Shown: positions 1 through 7,588, numbered from the stretch's first letter. The stretch: DNA of 19,221 bases from CBDHDN01 sp965261585 (GCA_965261585.1 CBDHDN010000014.1:1-19221), one strand, 5' to 3'. Program-made: numbers and translations. The notes: generated from the letters alone by a model not told the origin.

Positions 1-879
1 GATCGTCGAGCAGTCCGTCGACGTGCCGCCCATGTCGAGCGTGACGCAGTGATCGATGCCGACCTCGCGGGCCAGGAACTTGGCGCCGATGACACCGCCC
101 GACGGCCCCGACACGGTCATGTGGATCGGCGCCGCCGCGGCCGCGTCCAGGGTCATCTCGCCGCCGTTCGACTTGATGACCGAGACGTGGCCATTGAGCC
201 CGGCCGTCGAAAAGCGGGCGCGCATGCGGTTCAGATAGCGGCTCATCACCGGCTTCAGATAGGCGTCGGCGATCGTCATCGAGGCGCGCTCGTACTCCTT
301 CCACCGCGGCAGCACGTCGAAGGACAGCGAGACCGGCACATCCGGCAGCTCCTCGGCGAGGATCTCGGCGATGCGCCGCTCGTGCGCCGGCTCGATGAAC
401 GAGAACAGCAGTGTCACCGCGATCGCCTCGACCTCGCCCTTCAGGCCGCGGGCAAGCGCCCGTACGCCGTCCTCGTCGAGCGGCGTCACGACGGCGCCGT
501 CGCGGTCGAGTCGCTCGTCGACCTCGAGGCAGTGGCGGTGCTTGACCAGAGGGTCGGGCTTGATCCAGGTGATGTCGTAGTGGGTCTTGCGATTGCCGCG
601 CTGGATGAACGGCACGTCACGAAAGCCACGGGTCGTCAGATAGGCGACGGTCGCGCCCTTGCGCTCGAGGATCGTGTTCGTCGCCACCGTCGTGCCGAGC
701 CGGACATTCGCCGTCGACACATTGCCGTCGAACTGCGCCAGCCCGGTTAGAATGCCGTCGGTCGGGTCGGCCGGCGTCGACAGGTTCTTCCAGACTTCGA
801 TGGATCCGCTGGCGGGGTCATAGGCAACGAAGTCGGTGAACGTCCCGCCCACGTCGATGCCCACCAGATGTTGCCCCAC
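1..879 (-). CDS. Hydantoinase/oxoprolinase A subunit, N-terminal part (runs off the left edge)
   Basis: The protein belongs to the HyuA/oxoprolinase family, ATP-dependent amidohydrolases of the ASKHA fold that open hydantoins, 5-oxoproline or related rings, usually with a HyuB partner. 293 codons of an expected ~680 are present. Residues 7-16 read GIDVGGTFTD, the phosphate-1 signature of the family. Further in, HEVDERL-type sequence, the SFDVLPRWKEYER region, the SNGGEM motif and VSGPSGG plus LDMGGTSTD (second phosphate loop) appear in the usual order. The start is GTG at 877-879: a stop lies seven codons upstream in frame, and a GGAGGG ribosome site sits about 9 bases before it. It is the last gene seen of a leftward cluster behind the HpcH-type aldolase (103-base gap). 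The true substrate cannot be told from this half, and a HyuB gene, if present, would be outside the window. Confidence 0.93.
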   Translation of the reverse strand, partial: MGQHLVGIDVGGTFTDFVAYDPASGSIEVWKNLSTPADPTDGILTGLAQFDGNVSTANVRLGTTVATNTILERKGATVAYLTTRGFRDVPFIQRGNRKTHYDITWIKPDPLVKHRHCLEVDERLDRDGAVVTPLDEDGVRALARGLKGEVEAIAVTLLFSFIEPAHERRIAEILAEELPDVPVSLSFDVLPRWKEYERASMTIADAYLKPVMSRYLNRMRARFSTAGLNGHVSVIKSNGGEMTLDAAAAAPIHMTVSGPSGGVIGAKFLAREVGIDHCVTLDMGGTSTDCSTI

Positions 880-982
880 GGGCTGTTGCCCTCCCTGAAA
901 TCATGCATCTTTCTTGTTCCGGCGCAGAGCGTAGCCGGCGGCCGCGATGGTGACAATGGGGCGTTCCTCTTACCGGCGTCAG

Positions 983-1759
983 TCAGGTCCCGCAGCGCCG
1001 TTTAAGAGCGTCGATGGCCTGTCCCAGGCTTTGCTGCAGGATCCAGGCGTCGCCGGAGTAGCCGACGAGTGTGAAGCCCGCGGCATGCAGTGCGACGCCC
1101 TCGTCGACGTTGGCGACCAGCCGGCCGATCGGCTTGCCGTTGGCCCGCGCCGCCGCGACGATGCGCTCGCTCACCGCCACGAACGCCGGGTGATCGTACT
1201 GTCCGGGCACGCCAAGTGAGGCCGTCAGGTCGCCATGGCCGATCCACAGGCCGTCGACGCCGTCGAGGGCGGCGATGGCCTCGACCTCGTCGACGCCGGC
1301 GGCCGTCTCGATCTTGACGAAGTAGACGACCCGGGCGTTGGCTGCGGCCATGGTGTCGGCGAGCGGTGCCAGGGCCCAGCGGTCGTGGGCGACGCCCTGG
1401 GAGACGGCGCGTGCCCCCGTTGGGGCGTATTTCATGCGGGCAACCGCCGCCGCGGCCTGCGCCGCGCTTTCCACCATCGGTGACATGATGGCCTCGGCGC
1501 CCATGTCGAGGACGCGGCTGACCGTCAGCGGGTCCTTCGACGGCATGCCGACGATCGCCGGCAGGCCGGCGGCTTCGAGGTAGCGCAGCACGACCTTCAC
1601 CCGCTCGAGGGCGAAGCCGCTGTGCTCCATGTCGAGGAGCACGAAGTCGCAGCCGGCGTTTTTCAAGATGTAGCCGATGCCGGGCGTGTCGAACTCGACG
1701 AGGAACGTGCCAAACTTGGGCGCCGGGTCGGCCAGCAGCTGTCTTAGCGGGCGGGTCAT
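983..1759 (-). CDS. HpcH/HpaI family aldolase/lyase
   Basis: A 258-residue class II (metal-dependent) pyruvate aldolase-type TIM barrel of the HpcH/HpaI/GarL family, full length for the family. These cytosolic enzymes split 2-keto-4-hydroxy acids into pyruvate plus an aldehyde. The DFVLLDMEH block carries the His (residue 46) that acts as base in HpaI. E151 (VKIET) and D177 (GHGDLT) are the expected metal ligands. The Arg that holds the pyruvate carboxylate/enolate in HpaI (Arg70, usually in a VRxP motif) is replaced by Gly71 here (AIVGMPSKDP), so aldolase activity should not be assumed. The ATG lies 4 bases past the TAG stop of the RraA-like gene, implying one transcript and probably translational coupling. 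The substrate is unknown; citramalyl or hydroxy-keto acid chemistry is possible. Confidence 0.92.
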   Translation of the reverse strand: MTRPLRQLLADPAPKFGTFLVEFDTPGIGYILKNAGCDFVLLDMEHSGFALERVKVVLRYLEAAGLPAIVGMPSKDPLTVSRVLDMGAEAIMSPMVESAAQAAAAVARMKYAPTGARAVSQGVAHDRWALAPLADTMAAANARVVYFVKIETAAGVDEVEAIAALDGVDGLWIGHGDLTASLGVPGQYDHPAFVAVSERIVAAARANGKPIGRLVANVDEGVALHAAGFTLVGYSGDAWILQQSLGQAIDALKRRCGT

Positions 1760-1763
1760 GGGG

Positions 1764-2429
1764 CTACAGGATGCCGTATTTCTCGAAGACGTCGGCCAGC
1801 TTGGCGCCGTCGCGCAGCTCTTCGCGCGTGCGGTCCTCGCCGGCCACCTTCTCCAGCGCCAGCTCGATAGCCTGCTCCTCGACGCGCTGCGGCACGACGA
1901 CGACGCCGTCGGCGTCGCCGAACACCAGATCGCCGGGCTCGATCGCGACGCCGCCGCAGGCGACGCGGCGATCCATCCACATCATCTTGCCGCGGCCGCG
2001 CGAGTCGAGCGGCCCGATGCCGCCGTGGAAGACCGGGAAGCCCAGGCCGCGGATCATCCGCGTATCGCGGACCAGGCCGTCGGTCACGCAGCCGGTGGCG
2101 CCGCGCGCCATCGCCGCGGTCGTCAGGAGCTCGCCCCAGGGCGCTATCCGCGGCGAGCCGCCGCAGCCGAACACGGCGACCTCGCCCGGCTTCAAGTCGT
2201 CGATGAGGGCGATTTCGACCTCATAGGGGTTCTCCCCCGGCGCCACGTCGAACACCTCCATATAGAGGCCCGTGCGGGCGCGGCCGAACAGGGTCACGGT
2301 GTCGTCGAGCGGCCGGATCCCCGGCGCCATGGCTTGGTCGTGGAGCGCCAGTGAATCCAGCACGTCGCTCAGCACGGCGGCGTAGAGGCCCTCGCGGGCG
2401 GTGCGGAGCGCATCGTTGCTGAGTGCCAT
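1764..2429 (-). CDS. RraA/HMG-aldolase-like protein
   Basis: A 221-residue member of the RraA-like family, which includes 4-hydroxy-4-methyl-2-oxoglutarate (HMG) aldolase, oxaloacetate decarboxylases and the RNase E inhibitor RraA. Residues 98-100 (WGE), then TDGLVRD with D117, R121 and D122, are the residues that bind the divalent metal and pyruvate-like substrate in HMG/CHA aldolases. Because these are intact, an enzyme is more likely than an RNase regulator. The reading frame stays open upstream to 2603, but family alignment and a GAGGA site ~9 bases ahead favour the ATG at 2427-2429 (MALSNDALRT). It is the first gene of the leftward cluster with an HpaI-type aldolase and a HyuA subunit. 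Two different pyruvate-type aldolases side by side suggest one catabolic route, but its substrate cannot be named. Confidence 0.9.
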   Translation of the reverse strand: MALSNDALRTAREGLYAAVLSDVLDSLALHDQAMAPGIRPLDDTVTLFGRARTGLYMEVFDVAPGENPYEVEIALIDDLKPGEVAVFGCGGSPRIAPWGELLTTAAMARGATGCVTDGLVRDTRMIRGLGFPVFHGGIGPLDSRGRGKMMWMDRRVACGGVAIEPGDLVFGDADGVVVVPQRVEEQAIELALEKVAGEDRTREELRDGAKLADVFEKYGIL

Positions 2430-2538
2430 GGGCGTTGTCCTCGGTGGGGCTATGAGTGACTGGTTGAGCTTAGGGCGTGGCCTCACCGATGGGCAACCCG
2501 GCGCGACACACGCGGCCGCATGGGGCCGTGCTCGCAGA

Positions 2539-2552
2539 TTAAGTGTCCTTAA
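2539..2552. promoter_or_regulatory. Short inverted repeat in the divergent spacer
   Basis: TTAAG-TGTC-CTTAA, a perfect 5-bp inverted repeat with a 4-base spacer. It lies between the divergent RraA-like and lipoprotein genes, about 42 bases before the lipoprotein start. It is the only AT-rich spot in a GC-rich spacer and could be a regulator site or promoter part. No known consensus was matched. Confidence 0.25.
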
Positions 2553-2593
2553 ACGGCGCCGTCTTATGGTCCGCCGGTGATGAGGTGACGCCC

Positions 2594-3217
2594 GTGCGAC
2601 CAATCTTTGCCACAGCCATTCTGCTTGCGCTCAGCGCCTGTGCGAGCATGAACGCGGCCGAGTGCCGTACGGCCAACTGGCAGGCCATCGGCTATGAGGA
2701 CGGCGCCGAGGGCCAGAACCTCGGTGCCCTCGGCGACCGCCGCAAGGCCTGTGCCAAGCACGGCGTGGCGCCGAATTTCGAAGCCTACCTTGCCGGCCGC
2801 GGCGATGGTTTGACGATCTTCTGCCGGCCGCCGAACGGCTATCGCCTCGGCGCGCGCGGCCGCCGCTACACTGGCGTCTGTCCGGCCGGGCTCGAGGCCG
2901 CGTTCGTCAGCGCCCACGCCGAAGGCTATGGCCTGTACCGGCTCAGCACCGCGCTCAAGGGCATCGACAGACGTCTCCGCCGCAACAAGCAGCGGGCGAA
3001 GCGGATCGAGTTCCTGTTGGCCGAGAAGACGACGCTCCTGATCGGGCCTGAGAGCGCCGCCAGCGAGCGCGCGGCGCTCGCCATCGAGCTGAAGCAGCTT
3101 GCCGTGGAGCGGGGCGAGATCGAAGAGAGGATCCGCCGGCTCGAGCATGACCATGCCGTCGCCGAGCACGAGTACGAGGACTATCGCATTCGGGTCGGCT
3201 ATCGCTACGGCGAGTGA
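2594..3217 (+). CDS. DUF2799 lipoprotein
   Basis: A predicted 207-residue lipoprotein. The chosen GTG start (2594) has a GAGG site 8 bases upstream and gives a short export signal ending in the lipobox LSAC, with Cys16 as the lipidated residue. The frame is open further upstream to a GTG at 2543, but that start would bury the signal. Residues ~25-115 carry the DUF2799 pattern: C..NWQAIGYEDGAEG, a central KHGV..FEAYLAGRGDGL..FC, then a YTGVCP segment followed by F..AHAEGYG. The last ~80 residues are rich in Arg, Glu and Lys with heptad-like leucines, suggesting a coiled coil. The molecular role of the family is unknown; location in the outer or inner membrane is inferred from the lipobox. It reads in the same direction as the outer-membrane protein gene 113 bases downstream. 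Confidence 0.85.
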   Translation: MRPIFATAILLALSACASMNAAECRTANWQAIGYEDGAEGQNLGALGDRRKACAKHGVAPNFEAYLAGRGDGLTIFCRPPNGYRLGARGRRYTGVCPAGLEAAFVSAHAEGYGLYRLSTALKGIDRRLRRNKQRAKRIEFLLAEKTTLLIGPESAASERAALAIELKQLAVERGEIEERIRRLEHDHAVAEHEYEDYRIRVGYRYGE

Positions 3218-3330
3218 GCATCCCCCGCCGGCAGCGACGCCGGTTGCCCCACTGACCATCCGCCGCTGATATTGCCGGGCTGGCACACCCGGCCGGCTCT
3301 GCTATGGTCGCAGGGTTGATGGGGGGATTC

Positions 3331-4041
3331 ATGAACGTTCGCAGGGTGTTGGCCCGATCCGCGTGCGGCGCGCTGGCGCTCATGCTGGGCACAATCGGCG
3401 CCGGTGGCGAGATACGGGCGCAGGATGCGGGCGGCGGCTATTACATCGGCGCGCGCGCGATCGGGGGCGTGACCGAGGTGCGCGACGAGACGCGGACGGG
3501 CGCACCCGCCGGCCAGTTCATAATCAAGAACAACGACGACCTGGTCGGCGTGATCGGCGCCGTTGCCGGCTTTTCCTTCGCCGGCGGTAGCCTGCCGGTT
3601 CGGGTCGAGGCCGAGTACAACCGGCGCTACCGGTTCGACTTCGACACGCGCGTGCTCGTCACCGGTGGCGGCACGGTCGACTACGAGGTCAACCTGGCCA
3701 CCGATACCGTTCTCCTGAACGGCTACTACGACTTTCTCACCGGGACGCCGGTGCGCTTCTATATCGGTGGCGGCGTCGGCCTGTCCCGCAACGTAGCCGA
3801 CACGACGCGCGCATCCTCCCTGGGCCCGACCGAGAGCGACTCCCGGTCGGAGACAAGCATCACGTTCGCCGCCATGTTCGGAACGCAGGTGCGGATTGGG
3901 CCGCGCTGGATCGCCGATCTGGGCTATCGCGTCATGTCGCTGGGCGAATTCGAGACGCCGACCTTCTCCGGCGGCGACAAAGTGACGGCCGGCCGGCAGC
4001 TGACGATCGACCTGATCTTTGGCCTGAACTACCTGTTCTGA
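3331..4041 (+). CDS. Outer-membrane beta-barrel protein
   Basis: A 236-residue predicted porin-like or OmpA/Opa-type barrel. The ATG at 3331 follows a GGGGGGA ribosome site by 3 bases and starts a normal signal peptide (Arg-Arg, then a hydrophobic stretch, probable cleavage after IRA, near residue 30). The mature part alternates polar and hydrophobic residues in strands such as YYIGARAIGGV, VRVEAEYNRRYRFDF, VRFYIGGGVGLSRN and RWIADLGYRVMSLGEF. The chain ends in ...IFGLNYLF, the aromatic C-terminal signature used by the BAM insertion machinery. Eight strands would fit the length. No specific function can be assigned; similar surface proteins are often adhesion or stress-related. The last 13 bases overlap the 3' end of the MFS gene read from the other strand. 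Confidence 0.85.
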   Translation: MNVRRVLARSACGALALMLGTIGAGGEIRAQDAGGGYYIGARAIGGVTEVRDETRTGAPAGQFIIKNNDDLVGVIGAVAGFSFAGGSLPVRVEAEYNRRYRFDFDTRVLVTGGGTVDYEVNLATDTVLLNGYYDFLTGTPVRFYIGGGVGLSRNVADTTRASSLGPTESDSRSETSITFAAMFGTQVRIGPRWIADLGYRVMSLGEFETPTFSGGDKVTAGRQLTIDLIFGLNYLF

Positions 4042-5291
4042 GCAGGCGCGAGCTGCCATGCGGCGAACCGCTGTCGTGCGCCGAAGGCGGCCAGCAGCAT
4101 GACCGTCGCGGCCAGGACATAGGCCAGGCACGCTACGGAGATGGTTTCGACGGCGCTGCCGCGGTCGATCAGCCAGCCCATCGTCGCCGGCGCCAGGGCG
4201 CTGGCGACGACACTCAGCGCGGTGACCAGGGCGCGAATGGCGCCGAGGTGCCGTACACCGTAGAGCTCGGCCCAGATCGCGCCCATGATGGTCGCCACCA
4301 CACCTTGGCCGAAACCGGCCGCGGCCAGATAGACCGGCGCCGCCAGCGGGTGGTCGAAGACCGTCAGGACGAGGAGGCCTCCGGCCAGCGGTAGCAGGCT
4401 CGCTGGCAGCAACCGTAGGGCGCCGAGACGGTCGATCAGGTGGCCGGCCCACAGCGACGCCGGCACCGCCGCCGCCGCGTGGGCGACGAAGCTGCCGGCC
4501 AGCCACGCCATGCTCCAGCCCTTGCTCTCGGCAATGTGGACCTGGTGAAAGAACAGGCCGGTGGTGATGAAGGAGGGCGCCAGCAGCGCCGCCAGGATCA
4601 CGTAGAAGCGGCGGTCGCGCAGGACCTCGGCGCGCGTCCACTGCCGGATGGCCGCGCCGGCCGCCATCGCGGCCTCGGGCACCGTCTCGGCCAGCAACCG
4701 GCGATGGCGTTCGCCGTGGCCGCGCAGCAGCCACAGCACCAGCGGCACCAGCACGACGGCCAGCATGATGCCGACCGCGCCCCATGTCTGGCGCCAGCCC
4801 AGAGTCGCGATCAGCACGACCATGACGAGCGGCAGCATCGCCTCGCCGACGGGAAAGCCGAGCGAGGCGATGCTGAGCGCCTTGCCGCGGCCGGCCGTGA
4901 AATAGCGCGCCATGCTCGTCGCCGCGGTATGGCTCAACAGCCCCTGGCCGGTCAGCCGTAGGGCCAGTAGCGCGATCAGCAGCACGCCGGCCGATGGCCC
5001 CAGCGCCATCAGGAACGCCGCGCCGATCATGCCGGCGCAGACGAGAACGCTGTAAAGCCGCAGATCGACATGGTCGAGCAGCCGGCCCAGCCAGATCAGC
5101 AGCAGGCCGCTGGTCAGGGTCGCCACCGAATAGATCGTGCCGAAACCGCCATGGGACAGCGCGAACGTCGCCCGGATATCGGCGCCGAACAGGGCGATGA
5201 AGAAGGTCTGGCCGAAACTCGACGACATCGTCAGCAGGAAGCCGAACGCCAGGAAGCGCGGCTGCTGGCGGATGAACTGGACATAGGTCAT
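4029..5291 (-). CDS. MFS transporter
   Basis: A 420-residue inner-membrane transporter of the major facilitator superfamily with about 12 hydrophobic segments in two halves. Both inter-helix loops show motif-A-like sequences: GRLLDHVDLRL near residue 70 and GHLIDRLGALR near residue 285. A polar central loop rich in Arg/Glu (RGHGERHRRLLAETVPEAAM) joins the halves. The N-terminus (MTYVQFIRQQPRFLAFGF) precedes the first helix directly. The substrate is not evident; this subgroup often carries carboxylates or is misannotated as a drug exporter. It lies 51 bases downstream of the keto-pentenoate hydratase gene on the same strand, so transport of that pathway's substrate is a reasonable inference. 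The ribosome site is weak. The stop codon overlaps the convergent outer-membrane protein gene. Confidence 0.92.
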   Translation of the reverse strand: MTYVQFIRQQPRFLAFGFLLTMSSSFGQTFFIALFGADIRATFALSHGGFGTIYSVATLTSGLLLIWLGRLLDHVDLRLYSVLVCAGMIGAAFLMALGPSAGVLLIALLALRLTGQGLLSHTAATSMARYFTAGRGKALSIASLGFPVGEAMLPLVMVVLIATLGWRQTWGAVGIMLAVVLVPLVLWLLRGHGERHRRLLAETVPEAAMAAGAAIRQWTRAEVLRDRRFYVILAALLAPSFITTGLFFHQVHIAESKGWSMAWLAGSFVAHAAAAVPASLWAGHLIDRLGALRLLPASLLPLAGGLLVLTVFDHPLAAPVYLAAAGFGQGVVATIMGAIWAELYGVRHLGAIRALVTALSVVASALAPATMGWLIDRGSAVETISVACLAYVLAATVMLLAAFGARQRFAAWQLAPAQNR

Positions 5292-5342
5292 GGCACGATG
5301 CTCTGGTGGGCCGGTCGGGAGCCGACTATCGCCCGTAATGCG

Positions 5343-6146
5343 TTACGCGAAAGTTGCGCCGACCTTGCCCAAATGCTCGATGGCGATGTCGACGCGGTCG
5401 CCGGCCGCCATCCAGTGCGTCTTGACGACGCTGCCGAGCATGACGACGTCACCCGCCGCTAGGCCGTCGCCGCGGCCGGCCCGGTTGTTGGCCAGCCAGA
5501 CCAGCGCCGCCAGCGGGTTGCCCAGGATGTCGCCGCCGACGCCGGCGCCGACCGTCGCGCCGTTGATCGCCATCGTGCCGCTTACGGCCGCCAGATCGAT
5601 GTCTTGCCAGTCGTGCACCGGAGCACCAAGGATGCAGCCGGCGCCGAAGAAGTCGTCCGCGATCAGGGTCGGCGCGCCCAGCGAACCATAGTCGACGTAG
5701 CGGTCGTCGACAATCTCGATGGCTGCCATGACCGCGCCAACGGCCGGTGCGACGGTCGCTGTCGCATAGGGCGCGCCGCCGGCCGGTAGGGCCATGCCCA
5801 GGCGGACAGCGATCTCGCACTCGACCCCGGGCCGGCGATAGTCGGCATGGCGCAGGCGGGCGCCCGTGCCGTGGATCGTGTCCGAGAAGATGCCGCCGGC
5901 GCAGGGCTGGCCGATGCCCAGGTAGCGCTGCATCACCGGCGTCGTGCAGCCGATCTTGCAGCCGCCGAGCGCGCCGCGGCCGCCGGCCTCGAGGGCTGCG
6001 TGCAGGTCTTGCTGGATGCGGTAGGCGTCGGCCTCGTCGGCCGGCCGGCACGCCGCCGGCAGCGCGTCGAGGGCGACGGCCTGCAGCCGGCAGTGGGCGA
6101 GGATGCCCGCAGCCGCGGCAATCGCGGCGGCATCGAGGCGCGACAT
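5343..6146 (-). CDS. 2-keto-4-pentenoate hydratase family protein
   Basis: A 267-residue MhpD/fumarylacetoacetate-hydrolase-fold enzyme, the usual length. Members hydrate 2-hydroxypenta-2,4-dienoate to 4-hydroxy-2-oxovalerate in meta-cleavage pathways or decarboxylate 4-oxalocrotonate. Metal ligands of the fold are visible: E109 and E111 in GVECEIAV and E144 in AIEIVDDRY. Lys64 lies in the CKIGCTT block, and the family segment DILGNPLAALVWLAN is followed by LAAGDVVMLGS. The frame is open far upstream, but only the ATG at 6144-6146 gives a family-sized protein; it sits 14 bases after the DksA-type gene's stop and has no strong ribosome site, so translational coupling is likely. The MFS gene follows 51 bases downstream. 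No ring-cleavage dioxygenase is in the window, so the true pathway is open. Confidence 0.9.
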   Translation of the reverse strand: MSRLDAAAIAAAAGILAHCRLQAVALDALPAACRPADEADAYRIQQDLHAALEAGGRGALGGCKIGCTTPVMQRYLGIGQPCAGGIFSDTIHGTGARLRHADYRRPGVECEIAVRLGMALPAGGAPYATATVAPAVGAVMAAIEIVDDRYVDYGSLGAPTLIADDFFGAGCILGAPVHDWQDIDLAAVSGTMAINGATVGAGVGGDILGNPLAALVWLANNRAGRGDGLAAGDVVMLGSVVKTHWMAAGDRVDIAIEHLGKVGATFA

Positions 6147-6160
6147 GGCAGGCGGCAATG

Positions 6161-6523
6161 CTAGTTCATGCGTGGCGCCGTCTCGGCGCAGTCGATACAC
6201 AGCGGCGACGTCGGGTCGGCGAGCAGGCGCCGGGCGCCAATTTCCTCCCCGCACGCGGTGCAATAGCCGTAGTCGCCGTCCGCCATCCGCCCCAGGGCCA
6301 AGTCGATACGGCGCAGCTCGATGCCGCGCCGCCGTTCGGTCTCGAGCGCCATGGCCTGGGACTGCAACGCGTCGATGCGCGACAGGCGCCCGACCCGCGA
6401 CTGGTCGAGCTCGACCGGTTTGCGGGCGTCCCGGGACGTGTCGCCGACGCGCTGCAGCTCGGCGCGCCGAGCGAGCAACTCTTTGCGCAGCGACTTCGGA
6501 TTCATGGCCTTTGCATTTGTCAT
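6161..6523 (-). CDS. Short DksA/TraR-type zinc-finger protein
   Basis: 120 residues. The C-terminal C4 zinc finger (C88, C91, C109, C112; YCTACGEEI and PLCIDC) is complete, and the N-terminal ~75 residues form a predicted helical hairpin with the conserved segment ELDQSRVGRLSRIDALQSQAM. DksA proteins enter the RNA polymerase secondary channel and tune transcription in the stringent response. This shorter type keeps acidic residues (D40, D51) at the tip region, but whether it acts on polymerase is not known. The start at 6523 is chosen for length; Met7 (6505) is an alternative, and neither has a good ribosome site. Its stop is 14 bases before the hydratase gene, so the two are probably co-transcribed, an odd pairing of a transcription factor type with a catabolic enzyme. 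Confidence 0.9.
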   Translation of the reverse strand: MTNAKAMNPKSLRKELLARRAELQRVGDTSRDARKPVELDQSRVGRLSRIDALQSQAMALETERRRGIELRRIDLALGRMADGDYGYCTACGEEIGARRLLADPTSPLCIDCAETAPRMN

Positions 6524-6636
6524 AGCTCGATAGCTTAGCCCGCATGACGGCGCCCGGAAAGGGCCAACGCCGGGCGGCCTGCCGGCGGTCTGATCCGGAC
6601 GCTTGGGGGATCCGAGCGCCAGGTGAAATCAGCCCC

Positions 6637-7134
6637 CTAGCGCACGATCAGCACGTAGTCGGGCGTCGGATTGAACGGGCATGAATAAATGTACTTGCCG
6701 TCCTTCAGCTGCACCGTGACGGTGCGCGTCTCGCCCAGCTTCAGGCCGGAGAATTCTACGTTCAGCTTGGTCAGGCGGTGCCACAGGTTGCGCTTGTCGT
6801 AGTCGATTGCGCGCAGCCAGAAGCCCAGATCGTAGGGCACGTCGTAGTTGGTGACGCGGAACTTGTAGCGGCCCGGGCTGAGCTCGAGCGGCGGTGCCTG
6901 GTCCAACCGCGTCGTCGCGGTGCGGCCGTTAATGGCCTCGCAGTCGAGCGAGCTCTCCGGGTCATAGCTGTGGTTGATGCCCGCTTCGGCCTCGAGGAAC
7001 TGGCAGCCGACCTGGGTCAGCTGGATTACCGGGATGATGTCCTGGGCCGGCGCCGGCCACGCGACCATGACGCCGGCAAGCGACAGCAGGCTCAGTCGAC
7101 CGAAATTGCGCCGGGTGAATGCAGGCTCGGTCAT
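6637..7134 (-). CDS. Exported cupredoxin-like protein lacking an evident copper site
   Basis: 165 residues. The N-terminus TRRNFGRLSLLSLAG (residues 7-21) is a twin-arginine-like signal, with a probable cleavage after APAQ (~31). The rest has a cupredoxin-type beta pattern: YKFRVTNYDVPYDLGFWLRAI, then KLNVEFSGLKLGETRTVTVQL and a closing KYIYSCPFNPTPDYVLIV. In blue-copper proteins the last loop would supply Cys, His and Met or another His. Here Cys152 is present but the following residues hold no His or Met, so a type 1 copper centre is unlikely. Cys44 and Cys65 may form a disulfide. A GGAGG site lies 10 bases before the ATG. It is divergent from the NIPSNAP gene and stands alone on its strand, 113 bases ahead of the DksA-type gene. 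The function is unknown. Confidence 0.75.
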   Translation of the reverse strand: MTEPAFTRRNFGRLSLLSLAGVMVAWPAPAQDIIPVIQLTQVGCQFLEAEAGINHSYDPESSLDCEAINGRTATTRLDQAPPLELSPGRYKFRVTNYDVPYDLGFWLRAIDYDKRNLWHRLTKLNVEFSGLKLGETRTVTVQLKDGKYIYSCPFNPTPDYVLIVR

Positions 7135-7279
7135 CGGGCGAGATCCTCCGCGGACTTCACTTGAGAACGCTCATCGCAGGCTGCCATAATCCCGCCGCCG
7201 TCGTGACCGACGCAACACAGAATCCATCAAAGCCCTGTGAGTGGAATAGCCAACAATGTTACCGGAGAGGGGCGGGCCG

Positions 7280-7588
7280 ATGATCGTCGATGAACGGACC
7301 TACACGCTGCAGATCGGTGCGGTGGCCCAGTACCTGGCGCTCTACGAGGCCGCGGGCATGGCCATTCAGCGCCGCATCCTGGGCAATCTGCTCGGTTTCT
7401 ACTCGACGGAGATCGGCACGCTCAACCAGGTCGTACACCTGTGGGGCTACGAGAGCCTGGACGACCGCGCGCGCCGCCGTACCGCGCTGTTTCAGGACGA
7501 GGGCTGGCTCGCCTTCGTCGACAAGGCGCAGCCGCTGCTCGTCAAACAGGAAAACCGCATCCTCATCCCGGCACCGTTCTCGCCGTAA
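7280..7588 (+). CDS. NIPSNAP family protein
   Basis: A 102-residue ferredoxin-like-fold protein of the NIPSNAP family (dimeric alpha-beta barrel). It has the typical opening MIVDERTYTLQIG and the central QVVHLWGYESLDDRARRRTALFQDEGW, close to the family pattern VVHLWxYxSLxdRxxRRaaL. An in-frame ATG at 7256 exists, but the family begins at the second Met, which also has a GGAGAGG site about 10 bases upstream. Bacterial NIPSNAPs are small cytosolic proteins of unclear function often found beside catabolic enzymes. Here the thiamine-diphosphate enzyme starts 20 bases downstream, so the two form an operon and the NIPSNAP protein probably serves the same pathway, for example as a monooxygenase-like or stabilising partner; this is inference. 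Confidence 0.9.
   Translation: MIVDERTYTLQIGAVAQYLALYEAAGMAIQRRILGNLLGFYSTEIGTLNQVVHLWGYESLDDRARRRTALFQDEGWLAFVDKAQPLLVKQENRILIPAPFSP

Noticed and set aside
3205..4785. 526-codon minus-strand frame over the outer-membrane protein and part of the MFS gene
   Set aside because: It is Arg/Pro/Gly-rich in its first half and antisense to the barrel gene in the second. Both genes in the other frames have clear family motifs.
6147..6545. Upstream extension of the hydratase frame
   Set aside because: It is antisense-free but overlaps the DksA-type gene in another frame and encodes Arg/Ala-rich sequence with no family match.
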